Source: Frankia sp. AgB1.9 (GTDB lineage: Bacteria; Actinomycetota; Actinomycetes; Frankiales; Frankiaceae). From it: DNA of 64,000 nucleotides. Under the pieces are notes generated by a model that worked only from the letters and a program-made list of their open reading frames with translations, ran no database searches and was not told where the DNA came from. The stretch is taken from NCBI RefSeq assembly GCF_016786355.1, contig NZ_JADWYX010000016.1, positions 44,655 through 108,654 of the forward strand, read 5' to 3'. Numbering within the stretch: the first letter of the stretch is position 1; each line of letters starts with the position of its first letter. Positions 16,895 to 25,340 of the stretch are shown here, in pieces. The position numbers and the translations under genes were made by a program.

Positions 16895-18187
16895 ATGCCC
16901 GTCATGACGGACGCACCCACGGACGAGCCCGTGACCAGCACCGCGCGCGGCGTGGCGGCCGCACCGGGCCTGCTCGGCGCGCTGTTGCCCGCCCAGCGGT
17001 GGACTCCCACGGAGGCGGCGCTGCTCGCCCGGCTCGACCTGATGGCCGAGACCGAGCTGGCGCCGCTCGCGGCCGCGAACGACGCGGCCGGGCGCTACCC
17101 CACGGAGAGCATCGCCGCCCTGCGGGCCGCCGGCCTCACCGCGGTCAGCGTCCCGGTGGACCTCGGCGGGCCGGGCGTCTCACATCGGTTCTTCCTGGAG
17201 GCACTGGTCCGGCTGGCCGCCGTCGACAGCGCCGTGGCGCAGGTCTGGAAGGTTCACGACGAGTTGACCAGGGAGATCCTCGTCTACTGCCCGGCGGCGG
17301 TCCGCCCGTGGCTTGCCGGTGAGCTCCTGGCGGGAAAGCTGCTCGGCCTCGCGGTCGCCGAGTCGGGCAGGACTGCCGCTGACCCCTGGAAGACCGTCGT
17401 CACGACCGCCGACGACGGCCGCCGGGTGATCAACGGTACGAAGATCTACACCACCGGCGCCGCCGAGGCCGACTACGTCGCGACCTGGGCGTTCGACCCG
17501 GTGGCCGGCGCCGGCGACCCGTTCCTCGGTTTCGCGCTGACCCTCGTCCCCGCCGGCACGCCTGGCCTGACCGTCCACCGCGACTGGGACGCGCTCGGCC
17601 AGCGGGCCACCGACAGCGGCACGATCACCTTCGCCGACGTCACCGTCGACCCGGACCTGGTGGGCAGCGTCCCCGGCCGGGCGCCGCTGCCGCAGAACTC
17701 GCTTCGCTACCAGGCCGGTTTCGCCGCGACGCTACTCGGCATCGGCATCGGGGCTTTGAAGGCCGCGAGCGGGTTCGTCGCCGCGAGCGCCCGGCCCTGG
17801 GTGACCGCCGGCGTGGCCCGGGCCGCCGACGACCCGATGGTGCGCCGCCTCACCGGTGAGCTGGCGACCGACCTCGCTGCCGCCTACGCGCTGACGCTGG
17901 CCACCGGCGACCTCCTCGACGCCTTCGAACGCGGCGAGCTGGACCGCACGACGCTGGCCATCCCGATCTACGCGGCCAAGGCGGCCGCCTCCCGGGCCGC
18001 CGTCCGTGCCACCAGCGAGATCTACGCCCTGATGGGCACCCGCGCCACGGCCAGCGGCCACGGCCTCGACCGTTACTGGCGCAACGCCCGCACCCTCTCC
18101 CTGCACGACCCCGTCGACTGGAAGCACGCCGAACTAGGCCAGTACCTCCTCACCGGCCAGCCCCCCGAGCCCGGCGTCTACACCTGA
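16895..18187 (+). CDS. Acyl-CoA dehydrogenase-fold flavoprotein, DszC/SfnB-like
   Basis: A 430-residue protein with the acyl-CoA dehydrogenase fold. It shows an N-terminal helical domain, the central GLAVAESGRT with TVVTTADDGRRVINGTKIYT, and a C-terminal helical domain ending in ARTLSLHDPVDWKHAELG. That ending is the signature of the DszC/SfnB flavin-dependent monooxygenase branch rather than of true acyl-CoA dehydrogenases, which have a catalytic glutamate. Members use reduced flavin and oxygen on sulfur compounds or aromatics. Start ATG 16895; ATG 16904 is equally possible and neither has a strong ribosome site. It stands alone, followed by palindrome copy B. Confidence 0.85.
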   Translation: MPVMTDAPTDEPVTSTARGVAAAPGLLGALLPAQRWTPTEAALLARLDLMAETELAPLAAANDAAGRYPTESIAALRAAGLTAVSVPVDLGGPGVSHRFFLEALVRLAAVDSAVAQVWKVHDELTREILVYCPAAVRPWLAGELLAGKLLGLAVAESGRTAADPWKTVVTTADDGRRVINGTKIYTTGAAEADYVATWAFDPVAGAGDPFLGFALTLVPAGTPGLTVHRDWDALGQRATDSGTITFADVTVDPDLVGSVPGRAPLPQNSLRYQAGFAATLLGIGIGALKAASGFVAASARPWVTAGVARAADDPMVRRLTGELATDLAAAYALTLATGDLLDAFERGELDRTTLAIPIYAAKAAASRAAVRATSEIYALMGTRATASGHGLDRYWRNARTLSLHDPVDWKHAELGQYLLTGQPPEPGVYT

Positions 18188-18236
18188 CCGCCGCAACCGC
18201 GCCCTGATCGCGGCAGCGGGGCGACTCGCGTCACCT

Positions 18237-18311
18237 TGATCGCCGTTTGGGCCCTGGGACGGTCGTGTCGCCGCCGTTTCCACAACCACCCCAGGGCTCA
18301 AACGGCGATCA
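18237..18311. repeat. 75-bp palindromic repeat, copy B
   Basis: Same element as at 12685, in reverse orientation: starts TGATCGCCGTTTGGGCCCTG, ends CAGGGCTCAAACGGCGATCA. It fills most of the gap between two convergent genes (stops at 18187 and 18315), the classic place for a two-way terminator. Confidence 0.92.
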
Positions 18312-18314
18312 TGT

Positions 18315-18746
18315 TCATCCCATGAGGCCGGTGTTCGCTGTCGCTAGGCCCAGCGTTCGGCAGGCTGCGAGGAGCTTCCTGTCGCCACTGGCCACCACGA
18401 GATCATCGGAGGCCAGGAGCTGCGCGGCCGCGCAGTGCACGGCGTCGTAGGCGCGCAACGCCAGTTGTCGAGCGAGCGTCGCCGCCCTCGACACGAGCCC
18501 GTCGGTGACGGGCAGGAGGTCGAACTCGGCGTAAAGGTCGTTCAGGCGCAAAAGTGCCGCCTGGTGGGCGGACCCGCTCAGCTTCCCGAGCCGATTCGCC
18601 TGCGCGAGCGCGGCGGCGGCCTCGACGTGGAGCAACCTCGACGACACCACCCGGTCAGCCGCGTCCCAGATCCGGATCGCCGTGGCCGAGCCCGGCTCGT
18701 CGACCAGCAACGGAACAAACGCGGACGTATCGAAATAGCAGATCAT
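18315..18746 (-). CDS. vapC: PIN-domain toxin (VapC-like)
   Basis: A 143-residue PIN-domain ribonuclease. The acidic residues expected to bind Mg2+ are all present: D6 in YFDTSAFVP, E42 in HVEAAAAL, D101 in RAYDAVHCAA and D122 in GDRKLL. Length is normal. It should cleave RNA (often tRNA or rRNA) when its partner antitoxin is degraded. The ATG overlaps the antitoxin stop by four bases, which couples translation. The mRNA ends against palindrome copy B. The local sequence is slightly less G+C-rich than its neighbours, in keeping with mobile toxin-antitoxin pairs. Confidence 0.9.
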   Translation of the reverse strand: MICYFDTSAFVPLLVDEPGSATAIRIWDAADRVVSSRLLHVEAAAALAQANRLGKLSGSAHQAALLRLNDLYAEFDLLPVTDGLVSRAATLARQLALRAYDAVHCAAAQLLASDDLVVASGDRKLLAACRTLGLATANTGLMG

Positions 18747-18997
18747 CCACGCTGCTCGCTGACGAGATCGCTGACGATGCCATCCGCCTCGACCGGTCTG
18801 GGGCTCGTCCGGATGCGCGACCGGGCGGGTTCGACCACTCCTTCGGCGATCAGCTGTTCGAGCCGGGTGGGCTTCGCGACAGGCACCAGACGGGCGACGG
18901 CCCGGCCGTGATCGGTGATGGTCAGCGTGCGGCCCGCGCGCACCTCGGCGAGGTGGCGGCTGAGGTTGTCGCGCAGGTCGCGGATACCAACATCCAC
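18743..18997 (-). CDS. Phd/YefM-type antitoxin
   Basis: An 84-residue antitoxin. It begins at GTG 18997, five bases after GGAGG, and reads VDVGIRDLRDNLSRHLAEV then AGRTLTITDHGRAVARLVPV, the standard Phd/YefM DNA-binding N-terminus. The C-terminal half (about residues 45-84) is charged and probably disordered until it binds the toxin. A longer frame reaches 19111 but has neither similarity nor a better ribosome site. It is the first gene of the pair and should repress its own promoter with the toxin; two TGTGGCYACA palindromes stand just upstream. Confidence 0.88.
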   Translation of the reverse strand: MDVGIRDLRDNLSRHLAEVRAGRTLTITDHGRAVARLVPVAKPTRLEQLIAEGVVEPARSRIRTSPRPVEADGIVSDLVSEQRG

Positions 18998-19009
18998 CGG
19001 AGCCTCCAA

Positions 19010-19043
19010 TGTGGCTACATCAACATAGATCATTGTGGCCACA
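19010..19043. promoter_or_regulatory. Likely autoregulatory operator of the toxin-antitoxin pair
   Basis: TGTGGCTACA (19010-19019) and the perfect palindrome TGTGGCCACA (19034-19043) are spaced 24 bases centre to centre, directly upstream of the antitoxin start. Paired palindromes of this kind are usual operators for Phd-type antitoxins. Confidence 0.6.
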
Positions 19044-19165
19044 TGAGCCTCCCCTTGTCTAGCTGTTTCTAGCCGAGCCGACACTGGCGGCTCAGACCCT
19101 GTCGGAGGCAACTCTCCCCCCTGATCGGATCGGGGTCAAACGGACATGCGGGGGCAGCGCGGCGG

Positions 19166-20485
19166 TCAGCGGACGGGGTGCAGGGAGAGGGCCAGGGCGG
19201 TCATGGCGTGGCGGTCGACGCCGCGGACCCAGATGCGGGTGTCGGCGCGGTCGAAGACGAGATGGCCCTGGAGCAGCAGGCCGTCCGGCGGCCACCAGCT
19301 GGCGGGGGTGCCGTCCGGCAGCCTGATCCGTTCCCAGCCCGCGGTGTCGGCGATCCCCGCTCCGGCGGACTGGCTCACCGTGAGCAGCTCGCCGTTGTTG
19401 GCCGCCGGGAAGGCGACCACGACGGCACCCTCCGGCCGCCGTTCGATCCGGCCGACGAACGCCCGCCCGACGGGCACACACAGCCGGAAGTCCACCTCGC
19501 CGGCCAGCTCGGCGAGCGGGCGCGGGCGGGCCGGCAGGACGGGCTCGCCGGCGGCCGACTCCCCGACGCCCGCCGGCTCCGCGGTGGCCCGGGAGGGAAC
19601 GAGCACCGCCTGGTTGGGCGGCCCAGGAGACTTGGGCTCGGCCGGTCCGGCCTCACCCGACGAACCGCCGCCGGCGGGAGACCGCGGGGCCTCGGCCCGG
19701 CCGGCCGCGCCCAGGTCGAGGGCGGCCAGGTCGAACAGCCGGGGGTCGGCGGTGTCGCCGACGGTGAGCCGGCGCAGCGCGACACGCTCGATGAGCCGGC
19801 CGCGGAAGAAGGCGGCGAGCTCGACGACGACGCCGGTCTCGTCATCGACGACCAGGTCGAAGCGCTGTGCCCCGTCGGCCAGGCCCGAGAGGACGGGCGG
19901 ACGGGCGCCGGGACGCGGCACAGCGGTCAGCCGCGTCGACGCACGGCCGCCGACCTGGACCGACGCGGTGAGCCGGGGCCGCAGCCAGGCCAGCAGCAGC
20001 CAGGGCCGCACGAGCAGCTGCTCCCGCACGACGACACCGGGACGGCGCGGTGAGCCCGGCCTGGCCGAGGCCGCGCCGACGGTGCCGGTCCCGCTGATCT
20101 CCTCGCCGCGCCGCCGTCGCCACAGCTCACCGTGCACGACGGTGACCTCGTCCTCGTCCGGCCACTCGACCCGCAGCATCCCGTCACCGGCGAGCAGCCG
20201 GCCTCGGCGCACCACCGGATCGGTCGCGTCCTCACCCGGAGCTGGCGCCGCCGGCACCGGCACGAAGCCGAACGCGGGGATCGGCGGGGCGACGACCGTG
20301 CCAGGACCTGGCGGCGGCCCAGCGTCGTTCCCGGCGCCCTGGCCGTCCAGGTCACGCACCTGTTGGGAGCGGCGGGCGTCCGCCGCCGCGCCGGGGTCGT
20401 ACCGATGCACGAGCTCGGCGTGGACGGAGGGCCACCGCTCGCCGCAGGTGACCATCGCGGCCAACACGTCGCCGAGCGTCCTCAT
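19166..20485 (-). CDS. Hypothetical protein with a split beta-rich region
   Basis: A 439-residue protein without a family I can name. Residues 90-165 and 195-250 read like beta strands (EVTVVHGELW, RFDLVVDDETGVVVELAAFF, ERVALRRLTV), and 330-439 give another beta-rich part ending GHLVFDRADTRIWVRGVDRH. Between about 265 and 325 lies a linker of Pro, Gly, Ala and Ser. The shape recalls LolA/MucB-like lipid-binding folds, but there is no signal peptide, so I do not assign it. The ATG at 20485 has no ribosome site; CAACAT six bases before it could be a -10 box of a leaderless mRNA. Confidence 0.65.
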   Translation of the reverse strand: MRTLGDVLAAMVTCGERWPSVHAELVHRYDPGAAADARRSQQVRDLDGQGAGNDAGPPPGPGTVVAPPIPAFGFVPVPAAPAPGEDATDPVVRRGRLLAGDGMLRVEWPDEDEVTVVHGELWRRRRGEEISGTGTVGAASARPGSPRRPGVVVREQLLVRPWLLLAWLRPRLTASVQVGGRASTRLTAVPRPGARPPVLSGLADGAQRFDLVVDDETGVVVELAAFFRGRLIERVALRRLTVGDTADPRLFDLAALDLGAAGRAEAPRSPAGGGSSGEAGPAEPKSPGPPNQAVLVPSRATAEPAGVGESAAGEPVLPARPRPLAELAGEVDFRLCVPVGRAFVGRIERRPEGAVVVAFPAANNGELLTVSQSAGAGIADTAGWERIRLPDGTPASWWPPDGLLLQGHLVFDRADTRIWVRGVDRHAMTALALSLHPVR

Positions 20486-20623
20486 GTCGCGATGTTGACA
20501 CAGAAAGCGACCGGCGTTTCGTTCATCGTCGACCCGGTGCGGGCGCAGACCGCCCTGTCGGCGACAGTCCCGGACGGACCGGTCTCAGCCGGTGACCAGC
20601 CAGACCCGCGGTGGCACCTGCGA

Positions 20624-20653
20624 TCAGGCCGGGACAAGTCAGGCCGGGACGAG
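20624..20653. repeat. 15-bp tandem duplication over the P450 stop codon
   Basis: TCAGGCCGGGACAAG (20624) is followed directly by TCAGGCCGGGACGAG (20639). The second contains the stop codon of the P450 on the minus strand; the first repeats it in frame downstream. Confidence 0.85.
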
Positions 20654-21865
20654 CCGGACCTGCATCTCCTTGATGCCGTTGATGAAGTTCGAGCGCAGCC
20701 GGCGCGGCGCGGCGGTCGCCTCGACCCGGGCGACGCGGCGGGCCAGGGTCCGGTACATGATCTCGATCTCCAGCAGCGCCAGGTGGCGGCCCAGGCAGAA
20801 GTGCGGGCCGCCGCCGCCGAAGCCGACGTGCGGGTTCGGGTCCCGGCCGACGTCGAACGTGTGCGGGTTCTCGAACACCGTCTCGTCGAAGTTGGCCGCC
20901 GTGTAGTACATGAGGATCTTGTCGTTCTCGCGGATCAGCTGGCCGCCGAGCTCGACGTCGCGGGTGGCGGTGCGCCGGAAGGCCATCACCGGGCTGACCC
21001 AGCGGACCATCTCGTCGGCCGCCTTGCGGGCGAGCCCGGCCGGGTCGGCGCGCAGCCGCTCCCACTGGTCCGGGCTCTCGATCAGCGCCTGCATGCCACC
21101 GGAGATCGCGTTGCGGGTCGTCTCGTTGCCGGCGACGATCAGCAGGATGAAGAACAGGTCGAACTCCAGCTCGGTGAGCTCCCGGCCGTTCTCGTCCGGC
21201 ACCACCAGCTTGCTGACGATGTCGTCGACCGGGCAGGCCCGCTTGGCGGCGCCGAGCTCGTTGGCGTAGGTGTAGGCCTCGACCGCGGCCTGCAGGCCCT
21301 CGTCGGGCGCCGGGGCCAGCTCCGGGTCGTCGGCCGAGAGCATCCGGTTCGACCATTCGAAGATCTTGTAGCGGTCCGCGTTCGGGACCCCCATCAGCTC
21401 CGCGATGACGACGAGCGGCAGCTCGGCCGCGCACATCGTGACGAAGTCGCCGGAGCCCGTGGCCAACGCCTTGTCCACGATGAGTTCGCAGGCCTGCTCG
21501 ATCTTCTCCGTCATCCGAGCGGCGGACCGGGGCGTGAAGCCGCGGTTGAGCAGGCTGCGCAGCCGGGTGTGGTGCGGCGGGTCCAGGTTGACCATCATCA
21601 TCTGCTGCTCGGCCAGCTGCGTCGGCGTCTGCTCGTTCAGGAAGCAGGTCTGCCGGTGCGACGAGAAGATCTCCGGGTTGCGCGAGACGAAGTTGACGTC
21701 GGCGTGCCGGGTGACCGACCAGAACCCGTTCGGCTGCTCGAAGTCCGGGTGGCGGAAGACGGGGGCCTCGGTCCGCAGCACCGCGAACTGGTCGTGCGGG
21801 AGACCCTTGACGTACAGCTCCGGGTCGTAGATGTCGATGCTGTCGAGGCTGATCTGACCTGCCAT
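20639..21865 (-). CDS. Cytochrome P450 (second), steroid/lipid-type
   Basis: A 408-residue P450. The I-helix motif is AGNETT (245-250), followed by RNAISGGM; ExxR is E285-R288; the heme loop FGGGGPHFCLG puts the ligand at C357. The AGNETTRN form and the LDPPHHTRLR segment are typical of the CYP124/125/142 group that hydroxylates terminal methyls of sterols and branched lipids, so a hydrophobic substrate is likely. The ATG lies behind GGAGG at proper spacing. A KstR-like operator lies 124 bases upstream of the start. No ferredoxin gene is adjacent; the fusion at 1808 is the only one in the window. Confidence 0.93.
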   Translation of the reverse strand: MAGQISLDSIDIYDPELYVKGLPHDQFAVLRTEAPVFRHPDFEQPNGFWSVTRHADVNFVSRNPEIFSSHRQTCFLNEQTPTQLAEQQMMMVNLDPPHHTRLRSLLNRGFTPRSAARMTEKIEQACELIVDKALATGSGDFVTMCAAELPLVVIAELMGVPNADRYKIFEWSNRMLSADDPELAPAPDEGLQAAVEAYTYANELGAAKRACPVDDIVSKLVVPDENGRELTELEFDLFFILLIVAGNETTRNAISGGMQALIESPDQWERLRADPAGLARKAADEMVRWVSPVMAFRRTATRDVELGGQLIRENDKILMYYTAANFDETVFENPHTFDVGRDPNPHVGFGGGGPHFCLGRHLALLEIEIMYRTLARRVARVEATAAPRRLRSNFINGIKEMQVRLVPA

Positions 21866-21988
21866 GGGGACCTCCGGGTGCGGCGGCGACCGGTACACCG
21901 AACGACGGGTAGGCGGGAACGCGCCCCGTACGGGCGGCGCCCGTGACGGCCGACGCTGGCGCTGCCGCCCGCCCCCCATGGCCATCAC

Positions 21989-22002
21989 TAGAACACGTTC
22001 TC
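21989..22002. promoter_or_regulatory. KstR-like TetR operator candidate
   Basis: TAGAACACGTTCTC matches TnnAACnnGTTnnA except for the last base and sits in a longer palindrome (ACTAGAACACGTTCTCAGT). It lies upstream of the second P450. Confidence 0.55.
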
Positions 22003-22062
22003 AGTTGCCATGAGACCTGAGCGGTCGTCAGATTGCAAGCCCTACGGGCCTTCCAGTTGAGG

Positions 22063-22123
22063 GCAAGTTTGTAAAGTTCCTCGAACTGCTACAGCCCTGT
22101 CAGTACGGAGCAACTTTGTAAAG
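22063..22123. repeat. A/T-rich 14-bp direct repeat
   Basis: GCAAGTTTGTAAAG (22063-22076) and GCAACTTTGTAAAG (22110-22123) differ by one base and are 47 bases apart, in the gap between the P450 and the EthD-like gene. They stand out by low G+C and may bind a regulator. Confidence 0.75.
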
Positions 22124-22137
22124 CCGCCGGCGCGGGC

Positions 22138-23082
22138 TCAGCGCAGCTCGTCGACGTAGGCGTCGGTGCCCGGCAGCGTCGGGATGAACGGCGCGACGAG
22201 CTCCAGGCGCCCGGCGCCGCCCCGCTCGGCGTCCTCGCCCGCCCCGGCGAAGACGCCGTCCCACACCTGCCGGGGGTCCGTCTCCAGGAACCACAGCACG
22301 GTGACCCGCCGGCCGAGGCCCTCGACCTGCTTGACGTAGGACATCCGGTTGTCCGGCAGCGGCAGCGGCGTGAAGTAGAGGCCCATCGCGGCGCCCGAAG
22401 CCCCGAGCACCCGGGGCGCCCGCTCGGTCCGCAGCCAGTCCAGGACCCGGGCCACCCCGGTGCCGTCGCCCCCCTCGCTGACGGCCGCGGACTCGGCCGG
22501 CGCGTCGATCACCTCGACCACCAGGCCCTGGTACGGGTATTCCAGCGCGTGGATGTCCCGCGGCTGGGCGGGCTGCCCCGGCGCAGGCACGTCCCGGTAG
22601 CTGACCCCCAGGTAGCGCTGGAACGCGGTGAACACGTGGTCGCGGTCCAGGTAGACCCGGCCGTCCGGGAGCAGCCGCTGGTTGGTGGCCACCGTCCAGC
22701 GCATGTGGTCCTCCTGCCGGCCCTTCGTGATCCAGTAGGTCGCGATGTAGCAGCCGAGCGTGACCGGCTGGGCGATCGCCGAGTCGTCCGGCCGGCGCAG
22801 CAGCTGCAGCTCACGGGTGGCGACCCAGCGGCGGCCGGTGAACATCCACGGCATCGCCATGGCGCCCGCGAAGAAGTGGTCGTCCTCGTACCAGCGGTTG
22901 TAGGCACGCTCATGGCCCGGCCGCGGCTCGACCATCGTGATCAGGGCCGAGCCGATCTCCACCGAGTACGGGCCGACGGCGGCCAGCTCCGTGTAGGCCT
23001 GGTCGGGCTCGGCCCAGGCCACCGGGCCCAGCTGGTCCTCGGGCTGGCCCGTCGTCCGGCCCGGCTCGCTGGTCGTCGTCAT
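22138..23082 (-). CDS. EthD/Dabb-like hypothetical protein
   Basis: A 314-residue soluble protein. Residues 55-75 contain GHERAYNRWYEDDHF, which resembles the N-x-W-Y-x-x-x-H signature of EthD and stress-responsive alpha/beta-barrel proteins. A second half of similar secondary structure (VKQVEGLGRRVTVLWFLETD) suggests two ferredoxin-like folds in tandem. The ATG follows AAGGAG at six bases. EthD-like proteins accompany P450 and dehydrogenase genes in degradation clusters, but their biochemical role is seldom known. This one lies between the second P450 (same strand) and a divergent F420-type oxidoreductase. The exact family is uncertain. Confidence 0.7.
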   Translation of the reverse strand: MTTTSEPGRTTGQPEDQLGPVAWAEPDQAYTELAAVGPYSVEIGSALITMVEPRPGHERAYNRWYEDDHFFAGAMAMPWMFTGRRWVATRELQLLRRPDDSAIAQPVTLGCYIATYWITKGRQEDHMRWTVATNQRLLPDGRVYLDRDHVFTAFQRYLGVSYRDVPAPGQPAQPRDIHALEYPYQGLVVEVIDAPAESAAVSEGGDGTGVARVLDWLRTERAPRVLGASGAAMGLYFTPLPLPDNRMSYVKQVEGLGRRVTVLWFLETDPRQVWDGVFAGAGEDAERGGAGRLELVAPFIPTLPGTDAYVDELR

Positions 23083-23195
23083 GGCGGCTCCTTCGTGAAG
23101 ATCATCCAGGGATCCGACGGACGGGCTGCGTCGTGGGCCCGGGAAGCGTAGGTCACCACGACCGGGCGAATCTGTCGACCCGTCAGAAAATCTTC

Positions 23196-23201
23196 TACAC
23201 T
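23196..23201 (+). promoter_or_regulatory. Candidate -10 element for the F420 oxidoreductase
   Basis: TACACT stands eight bases before the GTG at 23210, allowing an mRNA with little or no leader; no ribosome site is present. Confidence 0.35.
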
Positions 23202-23209
23202 CCGGCCCC

Positions 23210-24181
23210 GTGAACGCGACCGCGCCGCAGCCGGCGCCCCTGCCCGCCCCCGGTTCCCTCGCCTTCGGCCTGCAGCTGCCGGTCCAGGCGCAGAGCACGC
23301 TGTTCGCCGAGCCGTGGGAGCGGGCCGCCGGGCCAGCCGAGCTCGCCGCCGTCGCCGTCGCCGCGGACGAGGCCGGATTCGACTACGTCGGCGTGTGCGA
23401 CCACGTCGCGATCCCCCAGCGGCTCGCCCCGGCGATGGGAACCGTCTGGTACGACACCGTCGCCACGCTCGGCTGGCTGGCCGCGCGGACCAGCAGCACC
23501 CGGCTGCTCTCGCACGTCTTCAACATCACCTACCGGCATCCGCTGCTCACCGCGAAGGCGTTCGCGACCCTGGACGCCCTGTCCGGCGGACGGGTGATCC
23601 TCGGCGCGGGCGCCGGGCACGTGCCCGAGGAGTTCGCCGCCCTCGGCGTGGACTTCGCGCGGCGCGGCCGGCTGCTCGACGCGGGGCTCGCGGGCGTCGC
23701 CGCCGCCCTGCGCGACGAGTTCCCGACCGTCGCCGGCAGCGAGATCCCCGGGCTCGACGGCGGCCTGGGCCTGGCGCCCCGGCCGGTCCAGTCGCCCCGG
23801 CCGCCGATCTGGGTCGGTGGGTCCTCGCCGGCGGCGGTGCGCCGGGCGGCCCGCTACGAGGGCTGGCTGCCGCAGGGCACACCGCGCGCCGAGATGCGGC
23901 CGCTGGTCGAGCTGTTCGCCAAGGAGCGGGCCGCCGCCGGGCTCGAGACGCCGGCGGCGATCGGCACCGTCACCGAGTGGCTCTACGTCGGCGATCCCGG
24001 CTGGGACGTCGACCGGCCGTGCGTAAGCGGCACGCCCGCCCAGCTGGCCGAGAACCTGCGCGAGTACGCCACGCTCGGCGTGACCCACCTGCAGGTCCGG
24101 TTCCCGAGCCGCACCCTGGCCGAGCTGGTCGACCAGGTCGCCGCCTTCGGAGCCGAGGTCGGGCCGCTGCTCGCCGCCTGA
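23210..24181 (+). CDS. LLM-class F420-dependent oxidoreductase (first)
   Basis: A 323-residue luciferase-like TIM-barrel enzyme. Family features are GFDYVGVCDHVAIP, the strand TRLLSHVFNITYRHPLLTAKA, ATLDALSGGRVILGAGAGH, PPIWVGGSS and the C-terminal THLQVRFPSRTLAEL. It resembles the TIGR03619-type actinomycete subfamily, thought to use coenzyme F420 for hydride transfer; F420 binding is inferred from family, not from a visible diagnostic residue. The GTG start sits shortly after a possible -10 box. It converges on the second LLM gene (24237) and diverges from the EthD-like gene, inside a putative degradation block. Confidence 0.87.
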   Translation: MNATAPQPAPLPAPGSLAFGLQLPVQAQSTLFAEPWERAAGPAELAAVAVAADEAGFDYVGVCDHVAIPQRLAPAMGTVWYDTVATLGWLAARTSSTRLLSHVFNITYRHPLLTAKAFATLDALSGGRVILGAGAGHVPEEFAALGVDFARRGRLLDAGLAGVAAALRDEFPTVAGSEIPGLDGGLGLAPRPVQSPRPPIWVGGSSPAAVRRAARYEGWLPQGTPRAEMRPLVELFAKERAAAGLETPAAIGTVTEWLYVGDPGWDVDRPCVSGTPAQLAENLREYATLGVTHLQVRFPSRTLAELVDQVAAFGAEVGPLLAA

Positions 24182-24236
24182 GAACCACCCGATCCGGGCC
24201 ACTCAGAGCACCTCCTTCGCTCTGTCCGCCGCGAGC

Positions 24237-25253
24237 TCAGAACAGGTCGGCCAGGGCCCGCAGCTGGGCCGGGTCGCGCACGCCACCGACCAGGAGCGTC
24301 GTGACCGGCGAGTCGCGCCACAGGCCCAGCCGCTCGCGGATACGGGCGAGCGGGCCGACCAGCGCGATGCCGTCGGCGAGATCGTCCGGGACCGCCGCGG
24401 CGGCCGCGGCCCGGTCGCCGGCGAGGAAGAGCCGTTGCACCTCGGCGGCCTCGTCGGCGTAGCCCAGCCGGCCCATCAGGTCGTAGTGGAAGTTGACCGT
24501 CCTGGCGCCCATCCCGCCGATGTAGAACGCCACCGTCCACTTGACCAGCCGCAGGCCGGCGGCGACGTCGTCGGTGATGGACACCGTCACCGGGCAGGCG
24601 ATCTCGAAGCCCGGCCGGGCGCCGGCCAGCGCGTCGGCGTAGGCCTTCGGCCCGCGCTCGGCGTGGTAGAAGATCGGCACCCAGCCGTCGGCGATCTCCG
24701 CGGCCAGCGCGACGTTGCGGGGCCCCTCGGCGCCCAGGTAGATCGGCACCTGGGGCCGCAGGGGATGCAGGATCATCTTCAGCGGCTTACCCAGGCCGGT
24801 GCCGCCCGGGTACGGCAGCGGGTAGTGCGGGCCGTCGCCCGTCACCGGCTCCTCCCGGGCCAGCGCCTTGCGGACGATGTCGACGTACTCGCGGGTGCGC
24901 GCCAGCGGCTTCGGGAACGGGACGCCGTACCAGCCCTCGACCACCTGCGGCCCGGAGACGCCGAGCCCGAGGATGACCCGGCCGCCGGAGAGGTGGTCGA
25001 GCGTGGCCACCGTCATCGCGGTGCAGGCGGGGGTGCGGGCCGAGAGCTGGATCAGGCCGGTGGCGAGCTTGATCCGATTCGTGTGGGCGCCGTACCAGGC
25101 GAGCGGGCTGACGGCGTCGGAGCCCCACGCCTCCGCGGTCCACAGCGAGGCGTACCCGCAGTCGTCCGCCGCCGTCACCAGCTCCAGCTGGCCCGGCGGC
25201 GGGCTCGCCGGCCAGTAGCCGAGGTTGAGGCCCAACTTCAGGTCCGCGGTCAT
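24237..25253 (-). CDS. LLM-class F420-dependent oxidoreductase (second)
   Basis: A 338-residue luciferase-like protein of the Rv3520c type: LGLNLGYWPASPP at the N-terminus, YASLWTAEAWGSDAVSPLAW, TGLIQLSARTPA, DHLSGGRVILGLGVSGPQV, a central YLGAEGPRNVALA and a C-terminal TTLLVGG. Relatives are F420-linked and frequent in mycobacterial sterol and lipid regions. The ATG follows GGAG at six bases. It diverges from the aldehyde dehydrogenase; a KstR-like site lies between them. It is not closely similar to the LLM protein at 23210, so the pair probably performs different steps. Confidence 0.88.
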   Translation of the reverse strand: MTADLKLGLNLGYWPASPPPGQLELVTAADDCGYASLWTAEAWGSDAVSPLAWYGAHTNRIKLATGLIQLSARTPACTAMTVATLDHLSGGRVILGLGVSGPQVVEGWYGVPFPKPLARTREYVDIVRKALAREEPVTGDGPHYPLPYPGGTGLGKPLKMILHPLRPQVPIYLGAEGPRNVALAAEIADGWVPIFYHAERGPKAYADALAGARPGFEIACPVTVSITDDVAAGLRLVKWTVAFYIGGMGARTVNFHYDLMGRLGYADEAAEVQRLFLAGDRAAAAAAVPDDLADGIALVGPLARIRERLGLWRDSPVTTLLVGGVRDPAQLRALADLF

Positions 25254-25340
25254 CGCGTCTCCTCGCTTCGATCACACCACTTCGATCACACCAGCGCCGG
25301 CGGCCGACCGGGCGGGCACCGGGACAGCGTTGCGGATTTC

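Noticed and set aside
16895..18187. Reading this gene as a classical acyl-CoA dehydrogenase of beta-oxidation
   Set aside because: The C-terminal HDPVDWKHAELG segment is that of DszC/SfnB monooxygenases and no catalytic glutamate at the usual place can be seen.
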